DNA from: Pseudorhodobacter antarcticus
GTDB lineage: Bacteria > Pseudomonadota > Alphaproteobacteria > Rhodobacterales > Rhodobacteraceae
Length of the DNA: 9,148 bases
Assembly (NCBI GenBank): GCA_945860375.1
Contig: CAMAQR010000092.1
Location: 1 to 9,148, forward strand
Direction: 5' to 3'
Part shown: positions 1 through 7,340 of the stretch, one piece after another
Layout: each line of letters starts with the position of its first letter
How positions within the stretch are numbered: position 1 is the stretch's first letter
Notes under the pieces: generated by a model
The model's input: the letters and a program-made list of their open reading frames with translations, nothing else
Database searches by the model: none
What the model was told of the DNA's origin: nothing
Program-made: the position numbers and the translations under genes

Positions 1-618
1 GTAGCGGTCGAGCAGTTCCGTGAACCGCTTCACACCTAGACGGGCTGAGGCGATCTGTGCCTCGATATCATCGACCAGTTGTCGGGCCGCGCGGCTGTTG
101 CGGCGGATGTAGTTCCACATCGTGTCGTTGCGTTCGCCCTTGCGGTAAAGCTTGGTGCCGGCGAACAGCATGCCTTCGGCGAACACGTCCGGCACATCGA
201 TGATCAGCCCGGGCGTGGCGGCACCAATGTCGATGTGGTGAGCGGTGTTGGCGGAATAGCCGACCAGTTCGCCTTGGTAGAAAATCGGAATGACGATGGC
301 GAGGTCGGGTGTGTGGGACGAGCCGAAATAGGGGTGGTTGTGTACCACCACATCGCCTTCAAACCACTGGCCGTCATCAAGGCTTTCCCTGATGCCGTTC
401 AGATAGCCGGGGATCGAGCCGATGTGCATCGGCGTCGACTCGCTCTCGCACAGCGTATTGAAATCCTTGTCAAACAGGCCTGCGCCGAGGTCTTCGGATT
501 CCCGGATGATCGAGGAGAAGGACATGCGGAACAGCACATGCGCCATTTCCTCGGCGATGGTTTCCATCGCACCCCGGATGACTTGCAGCGTGATCGGATC
601 GACTTTGAGTTTGGTCAT
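1..618 (-). CDS. hyuB: Hydantoinase B / N-methylhydantoinase subunit B, N-terminal part (cut by window edge)
   Basis: Reading the minus strand from the ATG at 618 gives 206 residues with no stop before the window edge. The start MTKLKVDPITLQVIRGAMET is typical of the hydantoinase B/oxoprolinase family. Family-type stretches follow: SSIIRESEDLGAGLFD (about 35-50), HNHPYFGSSHTPDLA (93-107) and NTAHHIDIGAATPG (124-137); the HxxD in the last is a likely metal or active-site element. Full-length members are usually 500-600 residues, so more than half lies outside the window. The protein pairs with HyuA to hydrolyse cyclic amides with ATP in the cytoplasm. The start has an AAGGA site that overlaps the hyuA stop region, 10 bp downstream of that stop, so translation is probably coupled to hyuA. 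The family also includes 5-oxoprolinase and acetophenone carboxylase subunits; the neighbouring amidase favours a hydantoin substrate. Confidence 0.93.
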   Translation of the reverse strand, partial: MTKLKVDPITLQVIRGAMETIAEEMAHVLFRMSFSSIIRESEDLGAGLFDKDFNTLCESESTPMHIGSIPGYLNGIRESLDDGQWFEGDVVVHNHPYFGSSHTPDLAIVIPIFYQGELVGYSANTAHHIDIGAATPGLIIDVPDVFAEGMLFAGTKLYRKGERNDTMWNYIRRNSRAARQLVDDIEAQIASARLGVKRFTELLDRY

Positions 619-628
619 GATGTGATCC

Positions 629-2704
629 TTAAAGCTTTGCGATGCGCAGGCTGCCGTAGGTCAAAACCTCGGCCCGGTAACCCGGTGGGAGCAGGGTTGT
701 GGAATTATGCTGGATCAGAATGGCGGGGCCGTCGAGCGTGACGCCAGCGCCGAGTTTGGTGCGGTCATAGCGCGGGGTCTGGTGGGACGATCCGTCATCA
801 AACACCGTCTCGCGGGTATAAAGATGCGAGGCGGGCACGTCAGCCTGTGTGCCCTTGGCCACTTTGGGCAGTTGCAGATGCGGCGCCGCAGCTGTGGCAA
901 TGACGCGGATGTTGTAAAGTTCGACCAGCGCATCGTCGAAGGCATAGCCGTAGTCGGCGGTGTGGCGGGCATGGAAGGCCGTGATGATCTCGGCCCGGTT
1001 GGCTTCCGTCAGACGCCCACCAGGGATAGGCACGCGGAGTTCAAAGCCCTGACCATGGTAACGGGTTTCGGCAATCACCTCAAACTTGCGTTCGGGGGCA
1101 GGGATGGCGTCGGCGTCAAGGTCAAGATTGCCCGCAGCGACAAGGGTTTCGACAACCGCGTTGACTTTGTCCATCGCGGATTGAGTTGCGGTGTAAAGGT
1201 TGGTGATGACAGACCGGATATGTTCGTATTGCAGGTTTGTTCCCAACAGGCCCATCGCGGCGGTGATGCCGGGGGCAAGCGGGACCAGCACGTCTTTGGC
1301 CGAAACCAGTTCCGCCAAAGCTACACCGTGAAAGGGGCCAGCACCACCAAAGGGCATCAGGCTGAACTCGCGCGGGTCGTAGCCGCGCGCTACCGAATTG
1401 GCGCGCATTGTTAGGGCCATGTTGTTGTTCACCACCTTGATGATGCCCAATGCGGCCTCTGTCACCGAAATGCCCATCGGGTCCGCGATCTTGTCCTTGA
1501 TGGCTTTGTGCGACAGCGCCGGGTCCAGCGGCAGATCGCCGCCCAGAAACTTGTCGGCGTCCATCCGGCCCAGCACGACCTGCGCGTCGGTGACTGTGGG
1601 TTCGGTGCCGCCACGCCCATAGCAGGCAGGCCCCGGTTCCGACCCAGCCGAACGCGGACCCACATGAAAGCCGCCCGCCGTGTCAAGATAGGCGATAGAT
1701 CCGCCCCCCGCGCCGATGGTTTCAAGGTCGATCATCGGGGCCATTACAGCATGGCCGGACACCAGCGTGTCGCGAGGATTCTTGATGCGGATACGACCCC
1801 CGGCGATGGTGGAAATATCGGCAGACGTGCCGCCGATGTCGTTGGTCAGGATATTTTCAATCCCCGCCAGACGCGCCTCGGCCAAGGCACCAATGACACC
1901 ACCAGCGGGCCCGGACAGCAGAATGCCGACGGGCTTTTTCGCGCAGCCTTCGATGGTGGAGATACCGCCGTTCGACTGGATGACCCGCAGCTTGGCCGGA
2001 ATGCCCGCCGCCTGAACCTTTGCTTCCAGATTGCGCAGATACAATGCCGATTTCGGCCCGACGTAGGCGTTCATCGCGACGGTCGAGAAACGTTCGTATT
2101 CGCGGATGACATTGGCCACTTCCGAGGAAATCGAGACATAGGCGTCGGGGATTTCCTCCAGCACGATCTCACGCGCCCGCTTTTCGTGGGAGTCGTTAAG
2201 GAAGCTGAACAGGAACCCTACGCAGACCGATTTGATGCCGCGCTTGCGGAACAAGGCACAGGCCTCGCGAATTTCGGCCTCATCCATTTCAACGGAGACC
2301 TCGCCCAAAGGCGGCAAGATGCGTTCGGTGATGGCGATACGGTTGCGGCGCTTGACGAGGGGGTTCGACTGCCACGGCACATCGAAATGCAGGGAAAAGT
2401 TGTGCGGCCGCTTGTGGCGTCCGATGTGCAGGATGTCGCGGAAACCGCGCGTGGTCAGCATGCCGACCTCGGCCCCGTTGTGTTCAATGGTGATGTTGGT
2501 GGCCACCGTGGTGCCATGCGCGATCAGGGTGACCGCCTCTTTGGCAATGCCCGCCAGCTCGCAAATCTCCATCACACCGCGGATTACCGCAATCGACTGA
2601 TCCTTGGGCGTCGAGGGCACCTTGTGAAAGAAGATACCCTTGTCACATTCCAGAACAAGATCGGTGTTCGTCCCGCCTACATCCACGCCAATCCGTGCCA
2701 TCAT
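629..2704 (-). CDS. hyuA: Hydantoinase A / N-methylhydantoinase (ATP-hydrolysing) subunit A
   Basis: About 690 residues, the usual size for HyuA/oxoprolinase A. The N-terminal domain opens with the phosphate-binding motif DVGGTNTD (residues 7-14 counting from the ATG at 2701). A second motif of the same kind, DIGGTSAD (288-295), begins the central hydantoinase A domain. Glycine-rich GAGGGS (330-335) and GSEPGPACYGRGG follow, all hallmarks of the family. The last roughly 170 residues form the C-terminal domain. With HyuB it would open a hydantoin-type ring at the cost of ATP, for example N-methylhydantoin to N-carbamoylsarcosine. I place the start at the tandem ATG ATG (2704 or 2701) behind a GAGGG. 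An in-frame ATG at 2752 would put a perfect hairpin in the coding region and add 16 residues before the conserved N-terminus. The substrate is inferred from the adjacent amidase gene; hydantoin, 5-oxoproline or a lactam cannot be excluded. Confidence 0.93.
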   Translation of the reverse strand: MMARIGVDVGGTNTDLVLECDKGIFFHKVPSTPKDQSIAVIRGVMEICELAGIAKEAVTLIAHGTTVATNITIEHNGAEVGMLTTRGFRDILHIGRHKRPHNFSLHFDVPWQSNPLVKRRNRIAITERILPPLGEVSVEMDEAEIREACALFRKRGIKSVCVGFLFSFLNDSHEKRAREIVLEEIPDAYVSISSEVANVIREYERFSTVAMNAYVGPKSALYLRNLEAKVQAAGIPAKLRVIQSNGGISTIEGCAKKPVGILLSGPAGGVIGALAEARLAGIENILTNDIGGTSADISTIAGGRIRIKNPRDTLVSGHAVMAPMIDLETIGAGGGSIAYLDTAGGFHVGPRSAGSEPGPACYGRGGTEPTVTDAQVVLGRMDADKFLGGDLPLDPALSHKAIKDKIADPMGISVTEAALGIIKVVNNNMALTMRANSVARGYDPREFSLMPFGGAGPFHGVALAELVSAKDVLVPLAPGITAAMGLLGTNLQYEHIRSVITNLYTATQSAMDKVNAVVETLVAAGNLDLDADAIPAPERKFEVIAETRYHGQGFELRVPIPGGRLTEANRAEIITAFHARHTADYGYAFDDALVELYNIRVIATAAAPHLQLPKVAKGTQADVPASHLYTRETVFDDGSSHQTPRYDRTKLGAGVTLDGPAILIQHNSTTLLPPGYRAEVLTYGSLRIAKL

Positions 2705-2729
2705 ACCCTCGCTGCTGTCTTTATGGATA

Positions 2730-2750
2730 GGGCACCCTTGCCGGGTGCCC
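2730..2750 (-). other. Perfect 8-bp hairpin between the amidase gene and hyuA
   Basis: The arms GGGCACCC (2730-2737) and GGGTGCCC (2743-2750) are perfectly complementary around a 5-base loop. On the transcribed minus strand the stem sits 11 bases past the amidase stop and about 25 bases before the hyuA start. The bases after it (TATCCATAAAG) hold no U-run, so it does not look like an ordinary intrinsic terminator. It could stabilise the upstream mRNA 3' end, mark a processing site, or lower hyuAB expression relative to the amidase. The structure is seen directly; the function is inference. Confidence 0.55.
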
Positions 2751-2761
2751 ATTTTGGCGCA

Positions 2762-3478
2762 TCAGGCTCGGTTCAGACGGCCGATTTCGTCCAGCTTGTT
2801 GCAGATGTCGGCCACGGACTCGACATCACCGAACTTGGCATCAATATCAAACAGGTTCCATGCAACAGCGCCTGGCACCCGGTCGCCGATCGCTTCGCGC
2901 GCCGCAATGGTGCGGAAGCCGTCGGCAATACCGTCGCAGATCGTCTGACGCACACAGGCGCAGGCAGTCACACCGGTGACAACGATGGTATCCACGTTAT
3001 TGGCGCGCAGAATGCCCGCAAGTTCGGTGCCGTGGAAGGACGAGGCGCGCTTTTTCAGCAGCGTGTATTCGCCGGGGATGGGTGCGATGCGGCTGTCGAT
3101 TGCCCAAAGTTCGGTGTTCTTCAGGTCCACAACCTCGATCGGAATCTTGTCGTGCCACAGGCCCATGTCGGTGAAATCAGCCTTGCGGTCGGTGATTTCA
3201 TAGGCGGTCGTGACATGGACCACCGGCAGGTTGTTGGCGCGGAAGTGCTTCAGCAGCTTCTGCATGCCGGGGATGATCTCGTTGTCCATCTTCTCCTGAT
3301 CGCAGGTGAAGGGGTTGCCGGGGCGGGTCCAGGCGTTGGCAAGATCAACGCTGACCAGCGCCGGGCGCTTGCCAAAGCCGACACGGCGCTGGAAGCCACG
3401 CTCTTTGTACAGTTTCGAAGCAGTGTCGAACGCCTGTTGCAATAGGCGGTCCAGTTCCTTGGTGTCCACGTTGCTCAT
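2762..3478 (-). CDS. N-carbamoylsarcosine amidase-like cysteine hydrolase (isochorismatase superfamily)
   Basis: A protein of 238 residues, a normal length for the isochorismatase/nicotinamidase superfamily. The expected Asp-Lys-Cys triad is visible: D45 in VSVDLANAWTRPG, K142 in LLKKRASSF and C175 in TGVTACACVRQT, which also contains the family's G-V-T before the nucleophile. The stretch DLANAWTRPGNPF is the N-carbamoylsarcosine amidohydrolase version of the first motif as I recall it. The likely reaction is N-carbamoylsarcosine plus water to sarcosine, CO2 and ammonia, in the cytoplasm. The ATG at 3478 follows AAGGA with 8 bases between; an upstream in-frame ATG at 3583 would add 35 atypical residues across the promoter region. 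It is the first gene of the run leading to hyuA and hyuB, so the product of HyuAB fits as its substrate. Related carbamoyl or ureido hydrolases are the main alternatives. Confidence 0.88.
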   Translation of the reverse strand: MSNVDTKELDRLLQQAFDTASKLYKERGFQRRVGFGKRPALVSVDLANAWTRPGNPFTCDQEKMDNEIIPGMQKLLKHFRANNLPVVHVTTAYEITDRKADFTDMGLWHDKIPIEVVDLKNTELWAIDSRIAPIPGEYTLLKKRASSFHGTELAGILRANNVDTIVVTGVTACACVRQTICDGIADGFRTIAAREAIGDRVPGAVAWNLFDIDAKFGDVESVADICNKLDEIGRLNRA

Positions 3479-3623
3479 TCCATGATCCTTCGCTGTCGGT
3501 GTGATGGTTTCTTCTGCACCACCAGAGGACCGCAACGGAATGGCTGGATTTCCCACTATTATGGACAGTATTGCAATTATCATTTTTCTGCTGTTTTGCT
3601 ATGCGTCAGGACAGGAGGGCAGA
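3479..3623. promoter_or_regulatory. Divergent promoter/operator region between the amidase operon and lysR
   Basis: This 145-bp stretch lies between two divergent starts. It is visibly more AT-rich than the genes, especially at 3557-3600. On the minus strand CATAAT (3563-3558) is a good -10 candidate for the amidase operon but has no good -35 box 17-18 bases upstream, as often seen at activator-dependent promoters. An 8-base palindrome ATTGCAAT (3570-3577) lies inside the putative spacer, and ATTAT occurs as a direct repeat at 3558-3562 and 3576-3580. LysR-type proteins usually bind such divergent regions. The exact sites are guesses from one sequence. Confidence 0.5.
3613..3618 (+). promoter_or_regulatory. 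Strong Shine-Dalgarno AGGAGG that sets the TTG start of lysR
   Basis: AGGAGG lies 5 bases before TTG at 3624. It is the only strong ribosome site near the start of the LysR homology, and it decides the start against the upstream in-frame ATGs at 3501, 3504, 3540 and 3561. Confidence 0.75.
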
Positions 3624-4529
3624 TTGACCCAGACCCCAAGCTCCCGCGATATCGAGGCCTTCAACGTGGTGGCGGTGGAACTAAGTTTCCGCCGGGCCGC
3701 TGAACGTTTGTCCATTGACCAATCCGCTCTGTCACGGCGCATCAAGCAGTTGGAAGACAACCTAGGGTATTTGCTGATCCGTCGCACAACCCGCGAAGTG
3801 TCCCTGACCGCTGCTGGGGAAATCTTTCACGAACGCACACGGCTTTTGGGGGCAGAAATCGATTCTGCCGTTCATGCCGCCCGCATCGCGGCAGAAGGCA
3901 AACGCGGTCAGTTGCGGATTGCCTACATGTCTTTTGCCGCCATCGAATGGATGCCGCGCGTGGTGCGCGAGTTCACCAAGCGGTATCCCGATATTGATCT
4001 GGAGCTGAAATACATCCGCACCCAAGGCCAGAAGATCGAGTTGGCGCGCAACAACATTGACGCGGGCTTTATGCTGGGCCCCTTGCAGCACCCACAATAC
4101 GAGGTGTTGGAGATGGCATCTGACCCGCTGGTTGCCGTCTTGCCTATTGACCACCGGCTCTCAACCCGGCCCGAAGTGACCCTGGCCGATCTGGCGCGCT
4201 ATCCCATGGTTTTGGGCAGCATCGCCGAATGGGATTTTTTCCGTCAGTTCGTGGTGGATACTTTTGCACAGGCTGGCCAGCAGGTGCAGATCAAATACGA
4301 AGCATCTAACGCAATGGGAATTCTGGGCCTGGTTTCAGAGGGGCTTGGTGTTTCGGTTTATGGGCAGTCGATTGTGCGGTTTCAACCGCGCACCATCATG
4401 ACCAAACCGATTTCCGATTGCACAGCGCGGGTGCAGACCCTGTTGGCGTGGAACCGGGCTTACAAAAACCCGGCCTTGATGAACTTCGTTGCTGTCGCAC
4501 GAGAGCTTGTGCGACAGCAACCGCTCTGA
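3624..4529 (+). CDS. LysR-family transcriptional regulator
   Basis: From the TTG at 3624 the protein has 301 residues, the standard LysR length. The N-terminal winged helix-turn-helix covers about residues 6-65 and contains SFRRAAERLSIDQSALSRRI followed by KQLEDNLGYLLIRRTTREVSL, both textbook LysR. A linker helix leads into the effector-binding domain (about 96-295), a type 2 periplasmic-binding-like fold with GQLRIAYM at its start and SEGLGVSVYG near residue 238. The upstream extension to 3501 would code for an unconserved hydrophobic tail across the promoter region, so I reject it. The gene is divergent from the amidase-hyuA-hyuB run and converges on the importer ATPase gene, with only 6 bp between stops. 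It is the natural candidate for substrate-responsive control of the catabolic genes; the inducer is unknown. Confidence 0.93.
   Translation: MTQTPSSRDIEAFNVVAVELSFRRAAERLSIDQSALSRRIKQLEDNLGYLLIRRTTREVSLTAAGEIFHERTRLLGAEIDSAVHAARIAAEGKRGQLRIAYMSFAAIEWMPRVVREFTKRYPDIDLELKYIRTQGQKIELARNNIDAGFMLGPLQHPQYEVLEMASDPLVAVLPIDHRLSTRPEVTLADLARYPMVLGSIAEWDFFRQFVVDTFAQAGQQVQIKYEASNAMGILGLVSEGLGVSVYGQSIVRFQPRTIMTKPISDCTARVQTLLAWNRAYKNPALMNFVAVARELVRQQPL
4488..4521. terminator. Perfect 13-bp inverted repeat at the lysR/ATPase gene convergence
   Basis: GTTGCTGTCGCAC (4488-4500) and GTGCGACAGCAAC (4509-4521) pair without mismatch around an 8-base loop. The repeat lies inside the last codons of lysR and, on the other strand, starts 14 bases after the ATPase stop. 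No U-run follows on either side, so it is not a classic intrinsic terminator. Its position between convergent genes suggests a transcript-end or stabilising structure that serves mainly the importer mRNA. A smaller inverted repeat, ATGCGC/GCGCAT (4539-4552), follows in the ATPase C-terminus. Confidence 0.55.
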
Positions 4530-4535
4530 CCGCTG

Positions 4536-5648
4536 TTAATGCGCCAGCGCATCGCCAGACGAGTTGTTGGTGCCGACTAGCATGCACACATCCTGCGGCA
4601 ACCAGCGGGCCACGACCTCATCGCCGAAGCGCAGCGGCCTTGCGAAAAAGTCCTGCTCGGGCAGATAGGCCACGAATTCGTCCGTTTGCGCGGTGACAAG
4701 CTCTACTTTCACGAAAGTGCCCTGATATTCGACGTTGACCACTCTGCCGCACATGGCGTTTGAGCCCGCCGCCTGCCCTGGCTCCAGCCGAATCTTGTCG
4801 CGCCTGACGGCAAAGCGGATCTCTTGCCCGGCCCGAACCGTGGCGCGCGGGGCAAAGGCAAAGCGGCCGCCCTCGGTGCTTTCGGCTTCGATCTGATCTC
4901 CAGCAACAAGGACTTTGGCGCAAACCACGTTCTGCCCGCCCATGAACCGCGCTACATAGGGCGAATGCGGATGGTCGTAAATGTCGCGCGGTGGGCCAGC
5001 CTGTTCGATGATGCCGTGATCCATCACAATCACTTTGTCGGCCAAGGCGATGGCCTCAGGCTGGGTGTGTGTGACATGGATGAAGGTGATGCCAAGGTCA
5101 TTTTGCAACCGCTTCAGTTCAACCCGCATCCGCAAGCGGAGGAATTCGTCGAGTGCCGACAAAGGTTCATCCAGCAGCAGAACCTGCGGATTGGTGATCA
5201 AAGCTCGCGCCAAAGCCACCCGTTGTTGCTGGCCGCCCGATAGTTGTGATGGCATGCGGTCGGCCATATGGCCAAGTTGCACTCTGGCCAGCATTTCGCG
5301 CGCACGGTCGCGCCTCTCGGCCCCAACACCATGAATTTTCAGAGGAAAGGCTACGTTGTCCGTGAGGTTCAGGTGGGGGAACAGCGCGTAGTTCTGGAAC
5401 ATCAGCGCGGTTCCCCGCTCTCCGGTCCGCACGTGCGTCACGTCCTTGCCGCCAATCAGGATGCGGCCAGAGGTGGGCGTCTCGTGCCCGGCGATCATCC
5501 GCAGCAGGGTGGATTTGCCACAGCCAGAGGGGCCGATCATGCAGCAATAGCTGCCACCCTCGATCACCTGATCGACGGCGTGCACCGCCGTCACAGCACC
5601 ATAGCTGCGGGTGACTTTTTCGAGGATGATTTCGCCGACTTTGCTCAT
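4536..5648 (-). CDS. ABC transporter ATP-binding protein (PotA/spermidine-putrescine type)
   Basis: A protein of 370 residues with a complete nucleotide-binding domain: Walker A GPSGCGKST (39-47), Q-loop FQNYALFPH (84-92), signature LSGGQQQR (136-143), Walker B VLLLDEP (156-162), D-loop SALD and H-loop histidine H194. After about residue 240 comes a TOBE-type C-terminal region, as in PotA/UgpC-class ATPases. The residue after the H-loop histidine is Thr (VTHTQPEA), where most relatives have Asp; catalysis need not be affected. It energises import from the cytoplasmic face together with the two permeases encoded just upstream. The start ATG follows AAGGA, 15 bp after the preceding permease stop. 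It is the last gene of the importer operon and ends 6 bp from the oppositely oriented lysR. The substrate cannot be read from the ATPase. Confidence 0.95.
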   Translation of the reverse strand: MSKVGEIILEKVTRSYGAVTAVHAVDQVIEGGSYCCMIGPSGCGKSTLLRMIAGHETPTSGRILIGGKDVTHVRTGERGTALMFQNYALFPHLNLTDNVAFPLKIHGVGAERRDRAREMLARVQLGHMADRMPSQLSGGQQQRVALARALITNPQVLLLDEPLSALDEFLRLRMRVELKRLQNDLGITFIHVTHTQPEAIALADKVIVMDHGIIEQAGPPRDIYDHPHSPYVARFMGGQNVVCAKVLVAGDQIEAESTEGGRFAFAPRATVRAGQEIRFAVRRDKIRLEPGQAAGSNAMCGRVVNVEYQGTFVKVELVTAQTDEFVAYLPEQDFFARPLRFGDEVVARWLPQDVCMLVGTNNSSGDALAH

Positions 5649-5663
5649 GGAATGGTCCTTTGA

Positions 5664-6464
5664 TTAGCGCTTGCGCCCGGTCAGAGCGATGGCTGCGAAA
5701 GCTGCGGCAATGATCAGCAGGCTAAGCGCTGTGGTCAGCGTGCCTATGGCGTAAAGTGCGGGTGTGGTGACGTTTGACGTCAGGGAAGCCACTTGCAGTG
5801 GCAGGGTGTTCTTGGTGCCAACGGTCAGCAGGGACCGCGGAAATTCGTCGTAAGACAGGGTCAGGCCGAACAAGGCCACGGCGATCAGGCCGGGGAACAG
5901 AATGGGCAAGGTGACTTGGCTTAACACTTGGGGCCGCGTGGCACCCGCATCGCGCGCCGCCTCTTCCCAACTGCCGTTGAAACGATTGAGAACGGCGAAC
6001 ATGATCAGCAGACCAAAGGGCAGCGTCCAGGTCAGATGCGCGCCAAGGCCGGAAATAAGCCAGTTGGTTTGCAAACCAAGCGTAGTGAACAAGGTACCGA
6101 TGCCAAGGCCGGTCAAAACTCCGGGCATGACCAAAGAGATGATAGCAAGGTAGAAAAGAACTCCCGAGCCGCGAAATCTGCGGCGAAACCCAAGGCCCGC
6201 GAAGAAGGACACGGTGACAGTGATCAGCATCGCCAAAAGGCCGAGGATGATAGAGCGACCGAAAGCCCCGCCCAGATCGCCGTAGCGGCTGCTTTCAAAA
6301 AGGTCCGCGAACCAGTGCAGCGAGACACCCCGCATCGGGAAGGTCATGCCGCCGGTCGGGCCTTGGAATGACAGGATGAAAATCGCGATCATCGGGCCGT
6401 AAAGGAAAAGGATGAACAGCACGAACACCGCCGTAAGCACCCAGAATGTCAGCTTTGATTGCAC
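5664..6464 (-). CDS. ABC transporter permease (PotC-like)
   Basis: A protein of 266 residues with about six hydrophobic segments (roughly 8-31, 70-92, 103-126, 139-161, 188-209, 237-262), typical of a binding-protein-dependent inner-membrane permease. The cytoplasmic EAA loop reads EEAARDAGATRPQVLSQVTL (167-186), followed by LPILFPG (186-192), the ATPase docking site. The start is GTG at 6464, preceded by AGGGGG, 9 bp after the upstream permease stop, so translation is probably coupled. It fits the PotC position as second permease. Together with the other permease it would form the heterodimeric channel for the solute delivered by the binding protein. The closing basic tail TGRKR is consistent with a cytoplasmic C-terminus. 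Confidence 0.94.
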   Translation of the reverse strand: MQSKLTFWVLTAVFVLFILFLYGPMIAIFILSFQGPTGGMTFPMRGVSLHWFADLFESSRYGDLGGAFGRSIILGLLAMLITVTVSFFAGLGFRRRFRGSGVLFYLAIISLVMPGVLTGLGIGTLFTTLGLQTNWLISGLGAHLTWTLPFGLLIMFAVLNRFNGSWEEAARDAGATRPQVLSQVTLPILFPGLIAVALFGLTLSYDEFPRSLLTVGTKNTLPLQVASLTSNVTTPALYAIGTLTTALSLLIIAAAFAAIALTGRKR

Positions 6465-6473
6465 CTTTGCCCC

Positions 6474-7328
6474 CTATTTCGCCAGCTCTGTCCGCACGTC
6501 CACGACGCGCAGAATGGCGGCCACCATGCCCAGCACAACCGCGATCAACAGCACAGCCATCGCGGCGGCTTGCGGGTAATACATCTGGTCGATGTTGTTT
6601 TTCATGGCCGAAACAACTGTCGAGGATTGCCCGCCGCTCATCACCCGCACCACGAAGAAATCACCCATCACCAATGTGACAACAAAAATTGTCCCCAACG
6701 CGATGCCGGTGCGGCTGAGCGGAATGATAACGGTGCGCAGGATTTGAAAACCGGTGGCGCCGGCATCCAAGGCGGCCTCGATCACGTTCTTGTCGATCTT
6801 GGCCATCGCGTTGAAAATGGGCACGATCATGAACAGGGTGAACAGGTTCACATAGGTCAGGATCACAGCGAAGTCGGAAAATAAAAGGAACTCAAGTGGT
6901 TGGTGGATCAGGCCAAGGTGCATGAGGCCGGTGTTGAATAACCCTTCACGCCCCAAGAACGGAATCCAGCTGATCATCCGGATCACTGTCGAGGTCCAGA
7001 ACGGGATGGTGCACAGCAAGAAAAGCCCGATTTGCAGTTTCAGGTTCCGCACGTGAAAGACGAGGTAAAAGCTCACAGTGAAGCCTAGTACCAAAGTGAT
7101 CGCCCATGTGATCGCGGCATAGCGCAGCGTGTTGGCAAATATCCGCCAGGTCGTCCAAGAGGTGAAGACTGCGACGAAGTTGGCCACCGTAAAATCGGCC
7201 TGGTACTGCAATCCGTCAAATGTCCAGAACGACAAAAGCACGACCATAAGCAAGGGCAACCCCGTGAACACGACCAGTATCGTGGCGAAGGGCAGGACGG
7301 AAAGCTGCGACAGGCGGTTGGGGGTCAT
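6474..7328 (-). CDS. ABC transporter permease (PotB-like)
   Basis: A protein of 284 residues with about six membrane segments (roughly 10-34, 67-92, 98-121, 150-174, 205-228, 252-275). The EAA motif is EAALDAGATGFQILRTVIIP (184-203). The N-terminus (LSQLSVLPFATILVVFTGLP) and the layout match PotB/PotH-type first permeases of the polyamine transporter family. The ATG at 7328 follows GAGG. The gene comes after the binding-protein gene with a 48-bp gap that contains a terminator-like hairpin, and the next permease gene starts 9 bp after its stop. It forms half of the inner-membrane translocation pore. The family places the substrate among small cationic or zwitterionic compounds, without telling which. 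Confidence 0.94.
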   Translation of the reverse strand: MTPNRLSQLSVLPFATILVVFTGLPLLMVVLLSFWTFDGLQYQADFTVANFVAVFTSWTTWRIFANTLRYAAITWAITLVLGFTVSFYLVFHVRNLKLQIGLFLLCTIPFWTSTVIRMISWIPFLGREGLFNTGLMHLGLIHQPLEFLLFSDFAVILTYVNLFTLFMIVPIFNAMAKIDKNVIEAALDAGATGFQILRTVIIPLSRTGIALGTIFVVTLVMGDFFVVRVMSGGQSSTVVSAMKNNIDQMYYPQAAAMAVLLIAVVLGMVAAILRVVDVRTELAK

Positions 7329-7340
7329 GGGTACCTCGTG

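Noticed and set aside
339..353. Short inverted repeat GTGGT/ACCAC inside hyuB
   Set aside because: A 5-bp stem within a coding region is expected by chance and encodes the conserved HNHP stretch.
2705..2752. N-terminal extension of HyuA to the ATG at 2752
   Set aside because: It would place the perfect hairpin 2730-2750 in the coding region and add 16 residues before the conserved MARIGVDVGG start; GAGGG in front of 2704/2701 supports the shorter form.
1508..3445. Very long open frame (645 codons) on the plus strand opposite hyuA and the amidase gene
   Set aside because: It is the antisense shadow of two strongly conserved minus-strand genes in GC-rich DNA. Its residue content is rich in Arg, Gly, Asp and His with no recognisable domain.
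3479..3583. N-terminal extension of the amidase to 3583
   Set aside because: It runs through the divergent promoter region with a hydrophobic, unconserved sequence. The ATG at 3478 has a good AAGGA site and gives the usual family length.
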